DNA of 64,000 nucleotides from Phoronis australis (taxonomy: Eukaryota > Phoronida > Phoronidae): NCBI GenBank assembly GCA_002633005.1, contig NMRA01000022.1, forward strand, positions 679,715-743,714, given 5' to 3'. Of the stretch, positions 1 through 12,119 are shown piece after piece. Within the stretch, counting starts at the first letter, position 1. Each line of letters begins with the position of its first letter. The notes beneath the pieces are model-generated. The model searched no databases, was not told the DNA's origin, and worked only from the letters and a program-made list of their open reading frames with translations. The position numbers and the translations under genes were made by a program.

Positions 1-937
1 GCCATTGTACAAACAAGACAAAGGAATGCAGGTGGATTAAATAAGTTTACATAATGCAAGTGATCACTATGTGTTCCCATGTAATAGTCCTGCCACTGCT
101 ACAGTACAAATATCAAAAATGTCCAAATTCAAGTTTGTAGCTGCAAAGGCAACAGTGCAAAATTAGAAACACTTACTTGGCCCTCTGAAAGACCTACTGC
201 ATTTTAAAGACTTTGAGATAGCACTGTGTGTGACTTTAAAATGAAGGACTATGTTTCTAGTTATGAGGTACTGAGCATTGTTTGTAAAAAGCAACTGGCT
301 ACTTTAGTTACCAAGGTTCAGATTTCTTAAATAACATTTTAAGTAAAATTAGTAGAGCTATAAAACTATATTTTTATAATCCTTATTGATCATGAAATGT
401 TATCATGTGCACAGATTTCAAAATTATTTTTGATGTTATACGTTCTACTTTAATACGAAGTCAAGATGAATATCTTTTATTCTGCGCTCGAGTCTATTGT
501 GGTTTTATAATGAGTGTCTAGTCCAAGTGTGCACTTGTATTACACCATTAGGTTTTTCTGTCAAAAAACCTGATCTTTATGGAGATTGTCCTATTTTCTG
601 CAAAACTTTCAAATTCTGATTTTATTCTATTAGCTAATAAAGAGTGCCTGGAGTTTTTTGTGTGGACTTTTAACTCAGGAACTTTGTTTGCAAAAATGAA
701 GTGTTCTGTGTTTTAATTGAATATTGATGTCTTCATTGTTTACATTGGAGTTCTCAAACTAAAGGTACTTACATGAAAATCCTCCTTTAGAAAATGCAGT
801 CACATTGTTACAAATATCTTGGCATTAGTGTTGCCCATATAAAATTCTGTGGTCTCCTAGGATTTTCATTTTATGGGTCTACTATTAATACATACAAAGT
901 TATTTAAGAAATTTGATCTGTAGTAACAAAGGTACCC
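1..937. other. Unassigned sequence left of the duplication
   Basis: AT-rich. No exon, repeat or RNA was recognised. Homology with unit 2 starts only after this point. Confidence 0.5.
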
Positions 938-2229
938 TAATTCTCGATTTTGGGCAAAAATAATTGCCAAAATTTGTCCATTTCTTATGTTGATTACCAG
1001 TGATGAAACATAACCAAATATTGTTTTATGATATCTACACAGTACAAACAATCTAAAGATAGACTGGTATTTTTTTAATCTTTTTCTTTGTGGAGAAATT
1101 TGGCAGAGTAGAATTTAACTTGTCCACCATATTGTGAGCTAAATAGATGAGGAATTACTGTAGCCTACTACCTTAGTAAGAATTCTGGACTATCAATTAG
1201 TCGAGTGGTTTGAGACTTGAAAAGACGTTTAGGTTAATAGTCTTAGCACTGTTGTATCCTTGTCAGAATTCTCCTCTCTTGAGTTATTTATACAATGCGG
1301 ATTTCATTGTCTGTTTTGTTTTACTATAAGTTGATATCTCTTAACCCTATACTTAAAGCTGCATTTTGCCCTATTTAGCCAGCTAAACACAAAAACTGAA
1401 TGTGTCCTTTCACTTTCACAAAATCTATCTTGTAATGTCCCTTACTACTTCCGTTACGAACAAGAACATCGACACCATCAGGGACTGTAGAAAACGCTTC
1501 AAAATTAATTGGGGTTGGACAGCCCTAAAATTGTAAATTTGAGAATGGTGCACGTTTGCGTTGGTAAGCTTTGGAATCCTATCATGGTAAGAAATTGTAC
1601 CAGTCCGGTTTTATGAGGGTAAAAGGTCTTATTTAATTTTTATGTTTAGCCATCTATACAGAGAAAAAGGCAGCTTTAAAGATGTCCCCAAGGCAAAATC
1701 ATTGGATGTTGGTTTAATGCAAATGTAAGTTTTTATCATTTAGTACAATCTATTTTGTTTTTATAATGCAGAGATTAAATCTTTGTGCTTTACATTGATG
1801 CTGTTTAGTTTTAGACCATTGCAAGTTATTGTTATAGGACTGGATGTACATATCTATAACGCTTTCTGTTGTATGGTTGTTGAAATCTTTATGGTTAAAA
1901 ATTTAACTTTTAATATTTAGTTATGCGTTGATTTTAATCAAGTTTAATTAAACGTTCTCTTACAATTCCACTACGCAAACTATTTTAAGAACTTTCATAG
2001 TAGTGTGTATAGCTGTTATGTACTCTTAAATATTTTTATTAAAAAAGTACTTGGTTTCTGTTCACATGTTTGGGGAGATTTGATTATGCAAGTTTTTATC
2101 CAGATTCCAGTTTGAAATCAGAAGAGGTTCATTATCCATCTATTATGACAATGTTTTGGATAAAACTATAACAGCTCCATTTTATCTGGGTGTTTTGGGA
2201 ACTACTCATGTGGATTTTAGTCAGAAGTA

Positions 2230-2840
2230 AATGTCAATTTTTTATACCAAGGCTTTGAATGAATATGGTATTGCAAGTTAAAATGAAAATAAACTGTTTG
2301 ATTGCTGTGCTTGCTTTTAATTGCTATATTGGCCGTGCTATGGAACACTGTACAGAATATATTAAACAAATATGGACTCATCTGGCGTTTCATATTTTAC
2401 AAACATGTATTTTTCCTAGTGATGTCATCAGGTTATGCCGCCAAGAGAGAGAGAGAGCAGTGTTGCCTTTGACCTTGGGCAGTGTTGGTCTCCCGAGATG
2501 GCGGAGATGTCGGACTATACGTGTTTTATTATTGTACCACAGATTCTTTTTTTCCGCTCGCATGTTTTTATTTGTTTTGAAATATTGTCAGTTACTGTTC
2601 ACTTTGTTTACATGGTCAAGGGTTTATGTTTTCTGCAGGCTACATATCCTCGTCCCCAAGCCTCGAGATGGCACTGATCGGTTTAACATAACCAGATAAG
2701 GCTTTGGTGAGCAAATATCCCTTCTGCGCGCCAATTGGCTGTAGACGACGTTCACAGCCGACAAGAATGACACAAGAAACCTTCTCAGAATACTTAAATA
2801 CCTGTTCTTGGAGATGATTGTCCTTACGTCTTTGATGTGA
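2230..2840. other. Unit-1-specific insert, unassigned
   Basis: Absent between the matching flanks in unit 2 (about 18165-18240). It includes a 146-codon open frame (2259-2699) with no recognisable features and an AG-rich run; I do not call it a gene. Confidence 0.4.
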
Positions 2841-3285
2841 TAAATTTGGGTGTTTTTTCCTGAAACTAAACCAGATCCAAACGCAGATTTAAAATGATGC
2901 TAAACCCAGTTTTATCCTATTAGCAGATGCTAAAAACTTTCCCATCCAGTTCTCTAAAACTAAATGATGCTCTGTAACCCTCGACAACCTTCAAAAGTTT
3001 GGAGGAAAATTTGAAAACTGCTTTTAAGTGTGCTAAACGGGCAAGCGTGATCACCTACAGATTTAGCCAATTACACTGGGAAATACCACCCTCCAAGGAC
3101 CGCAATATGCCGATTTTGTTATAAGTACGTAAAACCTATAATTTTGGAATTTGTCCAAGGTGTTGCATACAAAACATTTTATTTTATTGATATCTGTCTT
3201 AATTTACGGAGACAGCTGCGATAGGATCAAAGTAGAGCTTAACTCATGATATTTTATTTTACTGTCACCATCGTAACGAAGTAGC

Positions 3286-3403
3286 CACTGGCGTAGCCGT
3301 GGGAAAGACACGGTCCCCTTTATAGGAAAGTTTCCGCACAAGAGGACACATTTCAGTCCCCCGTTCCTCCCGTTGCTAACATTCATGTTTGGCTGCGCCA
3401 GTG
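3286..3403. mobile_element. hAT-type MITE, 118 bp
   Basis: Ends CACTGGCGTAGCC and GGCTGCGCCAGTG, flanked on both sides by a perfect 8-bp duplication GAAGTAGC (3278-3285 and 3404-3411). No coding. Present in unit 1 only. Confidence 0.85.
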
Positions 3404-4764
3404 GAAGTAGCGCAATAGATAGGTACATCTTAATTTGACCACAACATGTAACGGGATTCTATTAACCTTCGCACTACACTGTTGCGGTGAGCTTGTCCAA
3501 GAAGTGTAGATTAAAAAATAAATCTTATTAAAATTAATTTGTCGACATCTCAGTCCGTTCACAGTCTCTTGAAGGTTGAAGTTGGAACGTACACATGCAG
3601 AATCGCTTCTACAGCAGAAATCCCAATATCAGGGAACCTTTACCTAATATAGGGTTCAATATTCTTTCGGAACAAGTTTAACCCACAAACTCGATATGTT
3701 AATGTGAAATAAACTTGCATAACTTTAACAATTACAGCAAAATTGTGCCCGACGCCAATGCACTCGCCTGCCAGTAAAAGTTCAGAAACACTTTTCCAGC
3801 CTTGCGACTATCATTGCTTACATTGGTAGTTAGAATTCTTTACTGACTACCGTAAAACCTGATCATATAAGACACTAAATAGCAAGCAGTTTATGTAGTA
3901 TGCACCACCGCCTTATTTCACCATTTCTCATCACAACCGACAACCGTTGGAGCCACGAAATCAATTCACAAAAAACTTTATCGGTGTATTAAAGGTGGTC
4001 CCTTCATCAGTGTAGTCATGGGACCTAACATAGTGAGCACAGCTGGGAAGATGGGCTCTTTGAGGCTACTCGCTGGTCGTCTGTGTCTGGTTAAGTTTTC
4101 TTTACAAGCTGCACTGCACCTATGATGTAATAGTATCCCTCCACAGAATCGGAGGAATACGTGGATGGTCATCAAGGATTGTTTGGTGAATAAGATCGCC
4201 AATAATTGAAATAAAAAACAATAAATGTTGGCAATGGTTAAAATTTATATTATTTGATTCACTTGTAATTTGCTCTAGTGCAATGCCAATTTTATCAAAG
4301 TGAACGTGATTCTTTGAGTAAACTTGGTGCTAAGTTTTCTCAGGTATTGCAATTTCACTCAAATACCAGTCTTGAGATTAAGCAGAATTCTAAGCTCAAG
4401 CATACCACAGGATTCGACAAGTGTTCCTCAGCCACAGAATTAACTGACACTTCGCCGGACTTTCAGCTTTTAGTGGTGAAGAACAATTGGACTAAAAATT
4501 TAGTAAAAAAAAGCTGATATAAAGTCAGTTTACCTTGAAAAAATTCGACCTCATGTTCAAAGAGCATTGCTTGGGCTTCGGTTTCGAGTAAAATGGTTTT
4601 CGATAATATTCGTTTCGTGAAGTTTTTAACAAAAACGAAGCGGAAAGAGCGTCTTTAATGTGGGACTATACACGTCGCGTAAACATAATAAGGCACTATT
4701 TCATAAAGCATTCATAATTAGAGCAGCGGAAGAATTTAACGAAAAGGGACGCATGTGCGACGGT

Positions 4765-4958
4765 TCAAGAAGCCGATTGGCTAATTGGGATACACGTGAT
4801 CCTGAAGGGTTTAGGTGCGTTGACGACGCCTCCACTACCGTCTAGGGATGGTCTGACGTCACCAGCGGGCAATGTGAACTTAAATTGTTGAAGCAGCGAG
4901 GTGAAGAACAAAAGCAACTCCATACTTGCCAAAGATTGCCCCAAACACTTCCGTTTGC
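4765..4958 (-). CDS. P450 copy 1, exon 5 (haem cysteine, stop)
   Basis: The acceptor is GCAAACGG preceded by TTTCAG, and the TGA stop is at 4765-4767. Translation from the splice site gives GKRKCLGQSLASMELLLFF and then an ending like copy 2 (PISQSAS). It is open along its whole length although it contains no ATG start. It supplies the thiolate cysteine and the L-helix. Confidence 0.88.
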
Positions 4959-7900
4959 CTGAAAAAATGTGTTTTTAATGAGGTGCGAAATATACTCACC
5001 TGTTCTTTAAACGTAAAATGAACGGAGGTATTTTCATTGTATAGCTATTCAAAAGCTTTCATTTGAAACTCGTGTTCATTTTACATGAAAACTCAGTCGT
5101 GAATACATACTACATTAATTTTGCCATAGCAGTACGTTACATTTTCGACAACGATGCGGATGGAACCTTTCAACAAGACGTCATTATGCGCTTTAATAGC
5201 TGGATTTTGCTAATGGAGATCAAACATTATAAACTAAATTTAAAAAAACTCTGAAAACAAATCTTCATCGCCTTGGTTTTCACTATCCAAACATGATTTC
5301 TTTGCTGTCTTACTTTGGCCGAAAACTAGTATTAGCAAACTTCGGGTAATTAGTCTAGCTGATCTTACCTATTCCAAACGGTGAAACCTGGTCAGCTAGC
5401 GAATTGTCGAATTGTCCATTTGTCGTCAAAAATCTCTCAGGTCTGAAGACTTCTGGTGCATGGAATACATCTTCGTTCATGTGAATGGAAGCTAAGTTGG
5501 GAATTATGATGGTGTCGGATGGTATTGAATAACCTCTAAAGGTGATGTCTCGCGAGGTTTTGTGAGGAAGAGACATGTATACGGTGTTTCCTAAAAACAC
5601 ATTACAAACTGTGTCAATCACGAACTGTTAAATGCTGTTTACGAATCGCATTACTTAGTATGTGTAGTTATGAAAATTAAACTACAAACTATAAGGAAGG
5701 TATATGCTTTAGACGTGATACATCGGCCTCAAGTTCTCACTGTAAACAAACGGCACTCGCCTTTCATTCTGTTCGGCACGAGAAACCTGCTGTGTTGTTC
5801 TCAGCGTGAATTCGCGGGGGGGGGGCTCAAATGAGCCCCCCAATTTGGCGAATCGGGCAAACAGGTCCGCCTCAGTGAGTAAACGAGACAAAAGTCTACA
5901 AAATTTACCGGAAGTCGGCGCGGTTGCAAAAACTGTGGGCCTGAACCTATTGGCCCCGTTTTTTTTAGTCCTCGCTGATTTCTTTCAATAAAAGGTGCAC
6001 ATACCGAAAAATTCGACTCCCCTATATTTTAGGCTGGGTGCACGGATTAATATTCTTGAATTTTGTAGAAGCATTTTGGATTTGTATAGGTATTTGAGAT
6101 TAACAGGCCTTAGAACTTAAAAAACATATTTTGATTTAGAACATTTTCCGTTATAAACCCGCGTTCTATAGAACTCTAGTGAGAACTTATTTTTGATTAA
6201 AAAATGACGGACTAGAGTTTAGTAAATAATACGAGCTAAGCTAATATTAGATAAAAATTTTCGTGTTTTATACATCGAAACGAACCATGATCTTTGATCA
6301 GAGTACAAAAATCTCAAAAGCTGTGTGTGCTTGCATTGCCAAACAATAATTGCAAAAATTTAATCGTGTTCTCCTGAAAAACTGGATTCACGATCTATTG
6401 TTAGAGTATGCAAGGACTCCGGCTTTCAACATTTCTGTACCAGGATAAAAGATTACGATTCGTTTTGATGTATATGTAAAAAATTCGATTTTCATACTAG
6501 ACTGATATTAGTTTTAGCCATCCTATCTAACCAAGCGAAAGTTAGTTCAAGTTGTCTGATGTCCCTGGGTTTCCAGAGACAAAATGCGAACATTTACATG
6601 AGCAATTGAATTCGAAAAAAACGACCACAACACTCTTTCCCAAAAATTACTAACCGACTCTTTGAACTTCAGTTAGGACAGCTTGCGTGTAAGGCATATC
6701 TTTTTTGTCTTTAAAACTGGGATTCCTTTCAGCCCCAACTACATCGAGGATTTCCGCGCGTACTTTATCTTGCACATCCGGGAATGTAATCATGAAGAGC
6801 AGAGCCCATTGAAGTGTGGTTGTGGTTGTCTCGGTACCAGCAAGGAAGAAGTCAAACGTCAACTTCGCTATTTGATCATCTGAAATAATTTCATATAACA
6901 AGGGCCGTACGGAGCTATTGTTATCATCATTATCATTATCTTTATTGTCGTTATTATTTTAATAAGGGGGTGGGAGGGAGGAGGGAGGGTAGGCACATAA
7001 AATTTTTACTTGCCTCATAGTCGGTGGCTTTCAATTTCCGCCGTCCCACCCATCATAATTCCCCGGTAGTCTCCTCTTTTGCACCCCTTTGTCAGCAGTC
7101 GAAACCACGTGCCTCAGTCCCCGCTTCCTGCTGTCCTTATGGTCTGTAACCCGACAAGAACGCGTATCCCAGCAAAAGTTACATTCGTTTTTACAGAACA
7201 AAAAACCATTAATTTGTGGCAATCTGAATTACACTGTTTAGTTTAAACTCTAGAACGAGGTTTTCCTTTCCCAAGTTAGCTTCGATCATGGGTGGCGCAC
7301 CATAGAAGGCTGGGGGAGCTATAGCCCCCACTTTTGTCAGTGCTGCGGTGCCCATGGTCTATGGGCGGTGCACCACAGAGGGGTTAGGGGGCTATAGCCC
7401 CCACTTTTTTCAGTACTGCGCCGCCCATGTCGATTCAAGCTGGTATTCCATTTGGTCCCACAGAGCACAACAGAACTCGGTTTTAATCTGATGATACTAC
7501 CTTGCAAAATCCGAAAAACGCAAGTGCCCGGGTACTCGCGTTTTGACTATACAATACTTTGGTGGCTGACAAAGGACATCTGAGTCTAGAATAAGCATCT
7601 AATCTCAGACCCGATTCACGGGCTCAGACTCAAAATTGAACCGATCACAATGCAAGTCCAAGATACCCATATGTACCGGCGCGCAGCTCAGGCCACAGAA
7701 TTCTTTTCTCGCGCACGCGTTTCCCCTCTTGCGGACGCACATTCCCACCTCCCAGACCACTTTTCGGGTCTCGCGGACGTACTTCTTTGCTCGCGGACGA
7801 ACCAGGCCTGCTCTCGCACATTATCTTTATCCACGGTGCTACTTCCCCTCTCAGCTCACAGATCAACTCGTCGATCGAACTGCTGGAATAATTTGGGGTA

Positions 7901-9018
7901 AACCTCTTACGATTGCTTTTTAATTTTTCACTAAATGATTTGACTTGAACCACCCTAGACTTCAATGGCCAGTTGCATGAAACAGTCCCAAACAGAGACT
8001 CCATTAAGTTTCCTAAATCAACAAAATGAATGTATTTGTGTATTTGTGAAAACACCGACTATCCTTATTTGTTGTGTTTTAGTTTCCTTACGAAGTTTTT
8101 TTGGCTTGATACAAATCAAAGTGAACTTCACGTTGAATTCTCAAAATTATCGAAAATAAGTAGGAATCTTTTAATGCAAGGGCCCTAATTTAAGGACTAA
8201 GTCCCCACTTATTTTCATTAAAGTCGGGGCCCAGTTTCTATTAATTATTATTAGAAAATGTAACTAGTCAATGAGGAGCTCATTATAAAGATAACATGAT
8301 AGAAAAAAATGTCTGGCACACAGAAAAACACAAGTCAGAATTATTTGTTGTGAAAGTCAACAAATAAATGCATAACACTATGAACTTTTAAAAGTAGCGA
8401 TTAAATTGAATCTGTGACTGAAACAACAAAATAATGATGTCACAGAATTGGCAAGTCAGAAAGCAGATATTGCACATTACAGCGATTCTGTCAATACACA
8501 TTAACGTACCTTCAAAAATGACATCAGAGACTTTTCCAGTGTCAACAACTCCGTGCTTTCCCAACAGATAGGCGTTCATGAGGTCGCTGGTTGAAGTCTT
8601 CTCTTTATCAAAACTCAACTTGTGTTCATCAAAGTGTCCAAGAATAACGCTTTTTATCTCGTTAAAAATACGTTGCCTCTTGTAAAAATGATTGCTGAAT
8701 GGAAGAAACCGCATCGCCAAAGGAATAGACACCACATAATCAATCAATTTTAATAGTCTTTGGAACTCCTTGCTCTCGTAATCGTACCCTTTCCCGAACA
8801 CTAAGCGACATATCACATTGGACACTGCATTGCCAAGCAACGGACGAATATCGATGGTGTCATTGTGTCCACGCAGAGCGAGCAAAAGCTTGTTTGTTTC
8901 GTTGATAATACTGGATTCCACTCCTTGCTTACCAACGCCAAGATCTCGAAGATGGCTCAAGGAAAATCGACGATTATCTCTCCAGACGTCGCCTTCAGCA
9001 GCCAGGACACCTGGTAAT

Positions 9019-9063
<45 letters not shown>

Positions 9064-12016
9064 GTAATACTAACAATAATAATAACAACAACAATATCAA
9101 TAATAACAACAATAATAATAACAATAACAATAATAACAACAATAATAATAACAATAACAATAATACTAATAATAACAAGTACACCTAGTTAAAAAATCAA
9201 TGTAATTATCGGTCTTGCATGAGTATGTATTTTCTTATGAAATTTTAAATTTGAGTGCATTTTTTGCGACAACCGCGCAATGTTCTCGTAGCGGGGGCCA
9301 AGTTCACTGTAGACTGACAGCCACGCTTCGAATGCGAAGGAAAAATTACGTCCTGAAACCCTTTTCATGTAAGCACCCAAGGGGGGTTCGGAAGGGAGAC
9401 TCAAACGAGCCCCGCTATTTGGAAATCTTGGCAAAAACGTCCGCCTCAGAGAAACAAAAACTCCGAAAAAAGTAGAAAACGAGACAAAAGTCCACTAAAA
9501 GGCACCCTTCTGTGTAGCACTCTCCAATATGGCGTCATATTGACAACGCGAGCTGCATATATCTGAGTGGCGCGCGCCCGGTCTATTTGATGTCTACGGT
9601 CCACATTCTTAAAAATTCGAGCCCTTGTTTTTAGGCTAGGTGTTCTTTTTCGTACTAAAATGTTGCCAGCAGCCAAGTTGTGCAGCGGGACGCTCACTCA
9701 ACGCCGGAATGACGCCGTGCATGGAAATTCTATTGCCACAAACTATAACCATTACCATAATCTCCGCTGCAATACATTAAATTTTTACAAAGGATTAAGG
9801 AAAACTATTTTATTCCATACGCGTTGAATCTGTCGAGGGAAAAACGGCCATGTAATAATGTTTTCCGTATTCACCTCCCGCACTACTTCAACAATGACCT
9901 CTGACATCGGAAGGTTCAAAAGGTAGGTCAATGTCGACTCGACGTCGTTAGCCGGTTACATCATGGTTACATCTTCCAGTGAGCTGGTATAGCTAATTGG
10001 ATCATCAAACTTTCCGAAAAAAGTTTAAAGTAAAACAATTATAGCAGTGTAAATACAACTCAACATGCAATCAGGTCTCAATCGTAACATCTGGAACAGG
10101 AATGTTAATTATATGACAGTTCTGTCTCGGTTTTCAATTTCTATATATTATATCGTCTGCAACTCAGGTGCCGATTGATCGGTAACTACAATATTAAACA
10201 TTGTTGTTATTTAGATATTTTCAGGAGATGTTACAAGTTCAATGCAAAGTTACCATTGTTTTCATCTTTGTTATCCCTTTTCAAGTAACAAATCGTTACA
10301 TTTAAAACTGTTTCTTTTACTAGAGAAAACTTAACGCGCAAGTACATACATATAGGATGTAATCCGCCACGTGATCAGTCACAGTGAAGCATTTAAAAAA
10401 TCTGCGGAAAAAACGAAAGAAACTTAGGAATTCGAAGCGCATGGGATAAATACAAAACATACCTCGATTGGCGTAGATGGAGTAACTTCCCACTCTACAT
10501 TAATATCTCGTGGGATATTACTTCATCTACGCCACTCTCGGTACGTTTTGTGTATACAACACAACTTTGGACAATTTCTTTAAATATTTAAGAATTACTA
10601 AAGGTCATGGGTTCGAGTTCCACTCAGCCCACTACAAACTATTGAGTCAGGGTTTCTACCTCCTCAATTTCGTTTTAACTTTAACTATATATTAATAACA
10701 AAAACATAAAAATGGTTCCAGATGATCACTGCTAGATGTCCACCTGAGCGGCCTGTGCACGTCTGTTACAACGTGAAATAGACCGCCTGCAGTTAATTGT
10801 TGTTCTTGTTAAGAATATACATGGCTATTGCAGTCAGTTGAAGAACGGTGCTCAGGGCTACCTAAATACACATATGAAACTGTATAGTGAAACGCAAAGC
10901 ATGTTGCTAGAATTCAAAAACTTAAACAGACGCGAGAAATTTGATACCAAGAGAAGAAATTGAACTTTTGCATCTTAAACTGATGTGTACTTTCACCAAA
11001 GTCCGATATTTTGATCTCAAAGTGGCCGTAAATGTTACGCAATTTTTGACAAGAGACACCAACGTTATAACTTCCTTTTTGTGCTATAGATATGGCCTAT
11101 TTCCGAACATGCCCCGAGACCGAACCAGCAGTCTTCTCCATTTCGTACGTTTCTCCCCCCAAAAAAAATTAACGGTATGTTGTCCGGCGATATTGTTTGG
11201 AATCTTTAAATCTCAGCTAAAAGCCTTTTATTGCGACATTTTTAGGTACTTTACTGCACCTTGCGAGGTTCTAGTACCTCTTCTGGCTAAAGAAGAGCAA
11301 TTAAAGACATTCCCATTGAACACTAAACATATACATTTTTGCACGAGATATTTATATTGTATTCATGTGATGCTGGTAATATCCTTGTGGTCGATCTCGA
11401 CCACTGGGCTGCATGGAGTCATCAACAGACTACAGCCGTCAACTGATTGACGTTGAAGAATAAAACGGGGATGGAGAAAAAGAAGAACACGGTAATAAAG
11501 AAGAAGACGAATATTGTGATGAAGAAGAATACGGTGAAAAAGAAGAGGAAGAATAAGACGTAGAAGAACCAGTGCACGATTTAATTTTTAAACGACTTGA
11601 GTAAAATGGAAACGAGTACTCAATGATAAAAAACGTTTGTACACTGTACCAGAGTTCACCGGAAACAGTCCCATGAAGTCCTGCTCTCGGGGTCGTGCGT
11701 TGAAGTCGTCGCCTTGCTTGTTGAGTGCATCTCGGATGACGCCATGAGTGTTCAGCACGATCGCACGCTTGCTACCTAGCCATATTGTGAAAATTTTTCC
11801 GTGAATATTGGACAACCGTTTGAAAACGACGTGCAGTTTTCCTCCGGCAATGAGAGTTGGAAGATTTCCGATGAGCGGCCATGGTTTGGGTCCTGGTGGT
11901 AACTTCGTTCTGTCCTCACGGGATTTATGGAACAAAACAGCTGCCAAAACGAGAAGACTACAGCTCAGAATCCACTCCAACATTCCTGCCGCACTAATGG
12001 CTGTATAGCCTGTCAT
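4765..12016 (-). CDS. Cytochrome P450 (CYP2/CYP17-like), copy 1
   Basis: Predicted 502-aa microsomal monooxygenase that would insert one oxygen of O2 into a lipophilic substrate at the ER membrane, using electrons from cytochrome P450 reductase. Exons: 12016-11650, 9010-8510, 6879-6655, 5590-5369, 4958-4765; the phases join without a frameshift. Visible motifs are an N-terminal anchor, PPGPKPWPLIGN, the C-helix WRDNR, the I-helix AGTETT, the K-helix EVQR, FRPERF, and the haem loop FGIGKRKCLG (ligand Cys about 443). The length suits the family. It differs from copy 2 by an 8-residue in-frame loss in the F-G region and one extra codon in exon 1. An upstream in-frame ATG at 12058 would add 14 residues, but copy 2 has a stop there, so 12016 is preferred. 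The substrate cannot be read from sequence. Confidence 0.9.
5369..5590 (-). CDS. P450 copy 1, exon 4 (PERF motif)
   Basis: The acceptor is TTTTTAG|GAAACACC and the donor GGAATAG|GTAAGA; 222 bp. It encodes the beta strand after the K-helix, FRPERF, and the first half of the haem loop (SPFGIG). Confidence 0.88.
5811..6050 (+). repeat. GAGCCCCC-GACAAAAGTC repeat family, copy 1
   Basis: Begins with a GGGGGCTC/GAGCCCCC palindrome, then AATTTGGCGAATCGGGCAAA, GTCCGCCTCAG, GAGACAAAAGTC and a TTTTAGGCTGGGTGCAC tail. Other copies are at 9375-9655, 18545-18715 (inverted) and 24598-24812. This one is absent from unit 2. Confidence 0.7.
6655..6879 (-). CDS. P450 copy 1, exon 3 (I and K helices)
   Basis: The acceptor is ATTTCAG|ATGATC, the only AG that keeps phase and length; the donor is GTCG|GTTAGT; 225 bp. 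It contains the oxygen-activating AGTETT motif and the K-helix ExxR as EVQR. A triplet-repeat tract lies just upstream in the intron. Confidence 0.88.
7287..7431. repeat. Two joined short foldback units (P450 intron, unit 1)
   Basis: Two roughly 70-bp units in tandem, each starting ATGGGYGGYGCACC and ending in its inverse, GYRCYGCCCAT, with an inner palindrome GGGGGCTATAGCCCCC (clearest in the second unit). A related pair occurs at 28976-29115. Confidence 0.7.
7675..7860 (+). repeat. GC-rich degenerate repeat (CTCGCGGACG)
   Basis: Words such as CTCGCGGACG and TTGCGGACGCACATTCCCAC recur about every 38 bases in P450 copy 1 intron 2. The same block is at 22535-22745 in copy 2, so it predates the duplication. 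Confidence 0.55.
8510..9010 (-). CDS. P450 copy 1, exon 2 (C to G helices)
   Basis: The acceptor is TTACCAG|GTGTCC and the donor GAAG|GTACGT; 501 bp, phase 1 to 1. It carries VLAAEGDVWRDNRRF, whose WxxxR contacts a haem propionate in the family. It is 24 bp shorter than the paralogue: MRFLP is followed by FSNHFYKRQR, where copy 2 has a longer linker. The loss lies in the F-G region, which lines substrate access channels in P450s. Confidence 0.88.
9019..9179. repeat. AAT/AAC triplet tract at P450 copy 1 exon 2 acceptor
   Basis: About 160 bases of AAT and AAC triplets (TTA/TTG on the transcribed strand), ending 9 bases from the acceptor at 9010. Copy 2 has only a short T-rich tract there. Confidence 0.9.
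9375..9655 (+). repeat. GAGCCCCC-GACAAAAGTC family, copy 2
   Basis: AACGAGCCCC, GTCCGCCTCAGAGAAACAAA, GAGACAAAAGTCCACT and a TTTTTAGGCTAGGTG tail. Shared by inheritance with 24598-24812. Confidence 0.65.
9820..10560 (+). repeat. Dispersed repeat ending in the hairpin, copy A
   Basis: Matches 63040-63770 in the same orientation (for example GTTTTCCGTATTCACCTCCC, ATCGTAACATCTGGAACAGG, TTTTCAGGAGATGTTACAAG). It lies in intron 1 of P450 copy 1. Confidence 0.8.
10452..10552. repeat. Shorter hairpin of the same foldback family
   Basis: Arms TACAAAACATACC...GGCGTAGATGGAGTAA and TTACTTCATCTACGCC...GGTACGTTTTG, a less perfect version of the 63616-63765 hairpin with a shortened loop. Confidence 0.75.
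11440..11565 (+). repeat. Degenerate 21-bp minisatellite in P450 copy 1 intron 1
   Basis: GAAGAAGAATACGG-like units at the same place as in copy 2, but more decayed and with in-frame stops. Confidence 0.7.
11650..12016 (-). CDS. P450 copy 1, exon 1 (membrane anchor)
   Basis: Encodes the start, a hydrophobic anchor segment (WILSCSLLVLAAVLF), the proline-rich hinge, and the first beta region down to LFPVNSG. The donor is CTCTG|GTACAG, leaving phase 1. It joins exon 2 to give NSGVLAAEGDVW. Confidence 0.88.
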
Positions 12017-12112
12017 GATCAGTTGAACTGTGCCGCTCTCCGATAAGCTCCCATTCATGTCACCTCGCGAAAACTCACTTAGCGCAGGTAGTCTAGTGTT
12101 TGCTGACAGGGA

Positions 12113-12119
12113 TTTTATA
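12113..12119 (-). promoter_or_regulatory. TATA box of P450 copy 1
   Basis: TATAAAA on the minus strand, about 97 bases upstream of the preferred ATG. The surrounding block, including CCCTGTCAGCAAAC downstream, is conserved in copy 2 at the same spacing. Confidence 0.65.

Noticed and set aside
2259-2699. 146-codon plus-strand frame
   Set aside because: No motif, no counterpart in unit 2, and the codons look like random AT-rich DNA.
6883-6939. Acceptors inside the triplet tract for P450 exon 3
   Set aside because: Copy 2 has no in-phase AG there, whereas ATTTCAG|ATGATC works in phase in both copies and gives the family's usual spacing before the I-helix.
7031-7222. Possible extra P450 exon (also 21973-22224), conserved in both units
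   Set aside because: It has no P450 similarity, the copy 1 splice site is not GT, and joining exon 2 directly to exon 3 already gives a complete protein.
8957-9192. Poly-Leu and poly-Ile/Thr frames
   Set aside because: Translations of the AAT/AAC triplet tract next to P450 exon 2.
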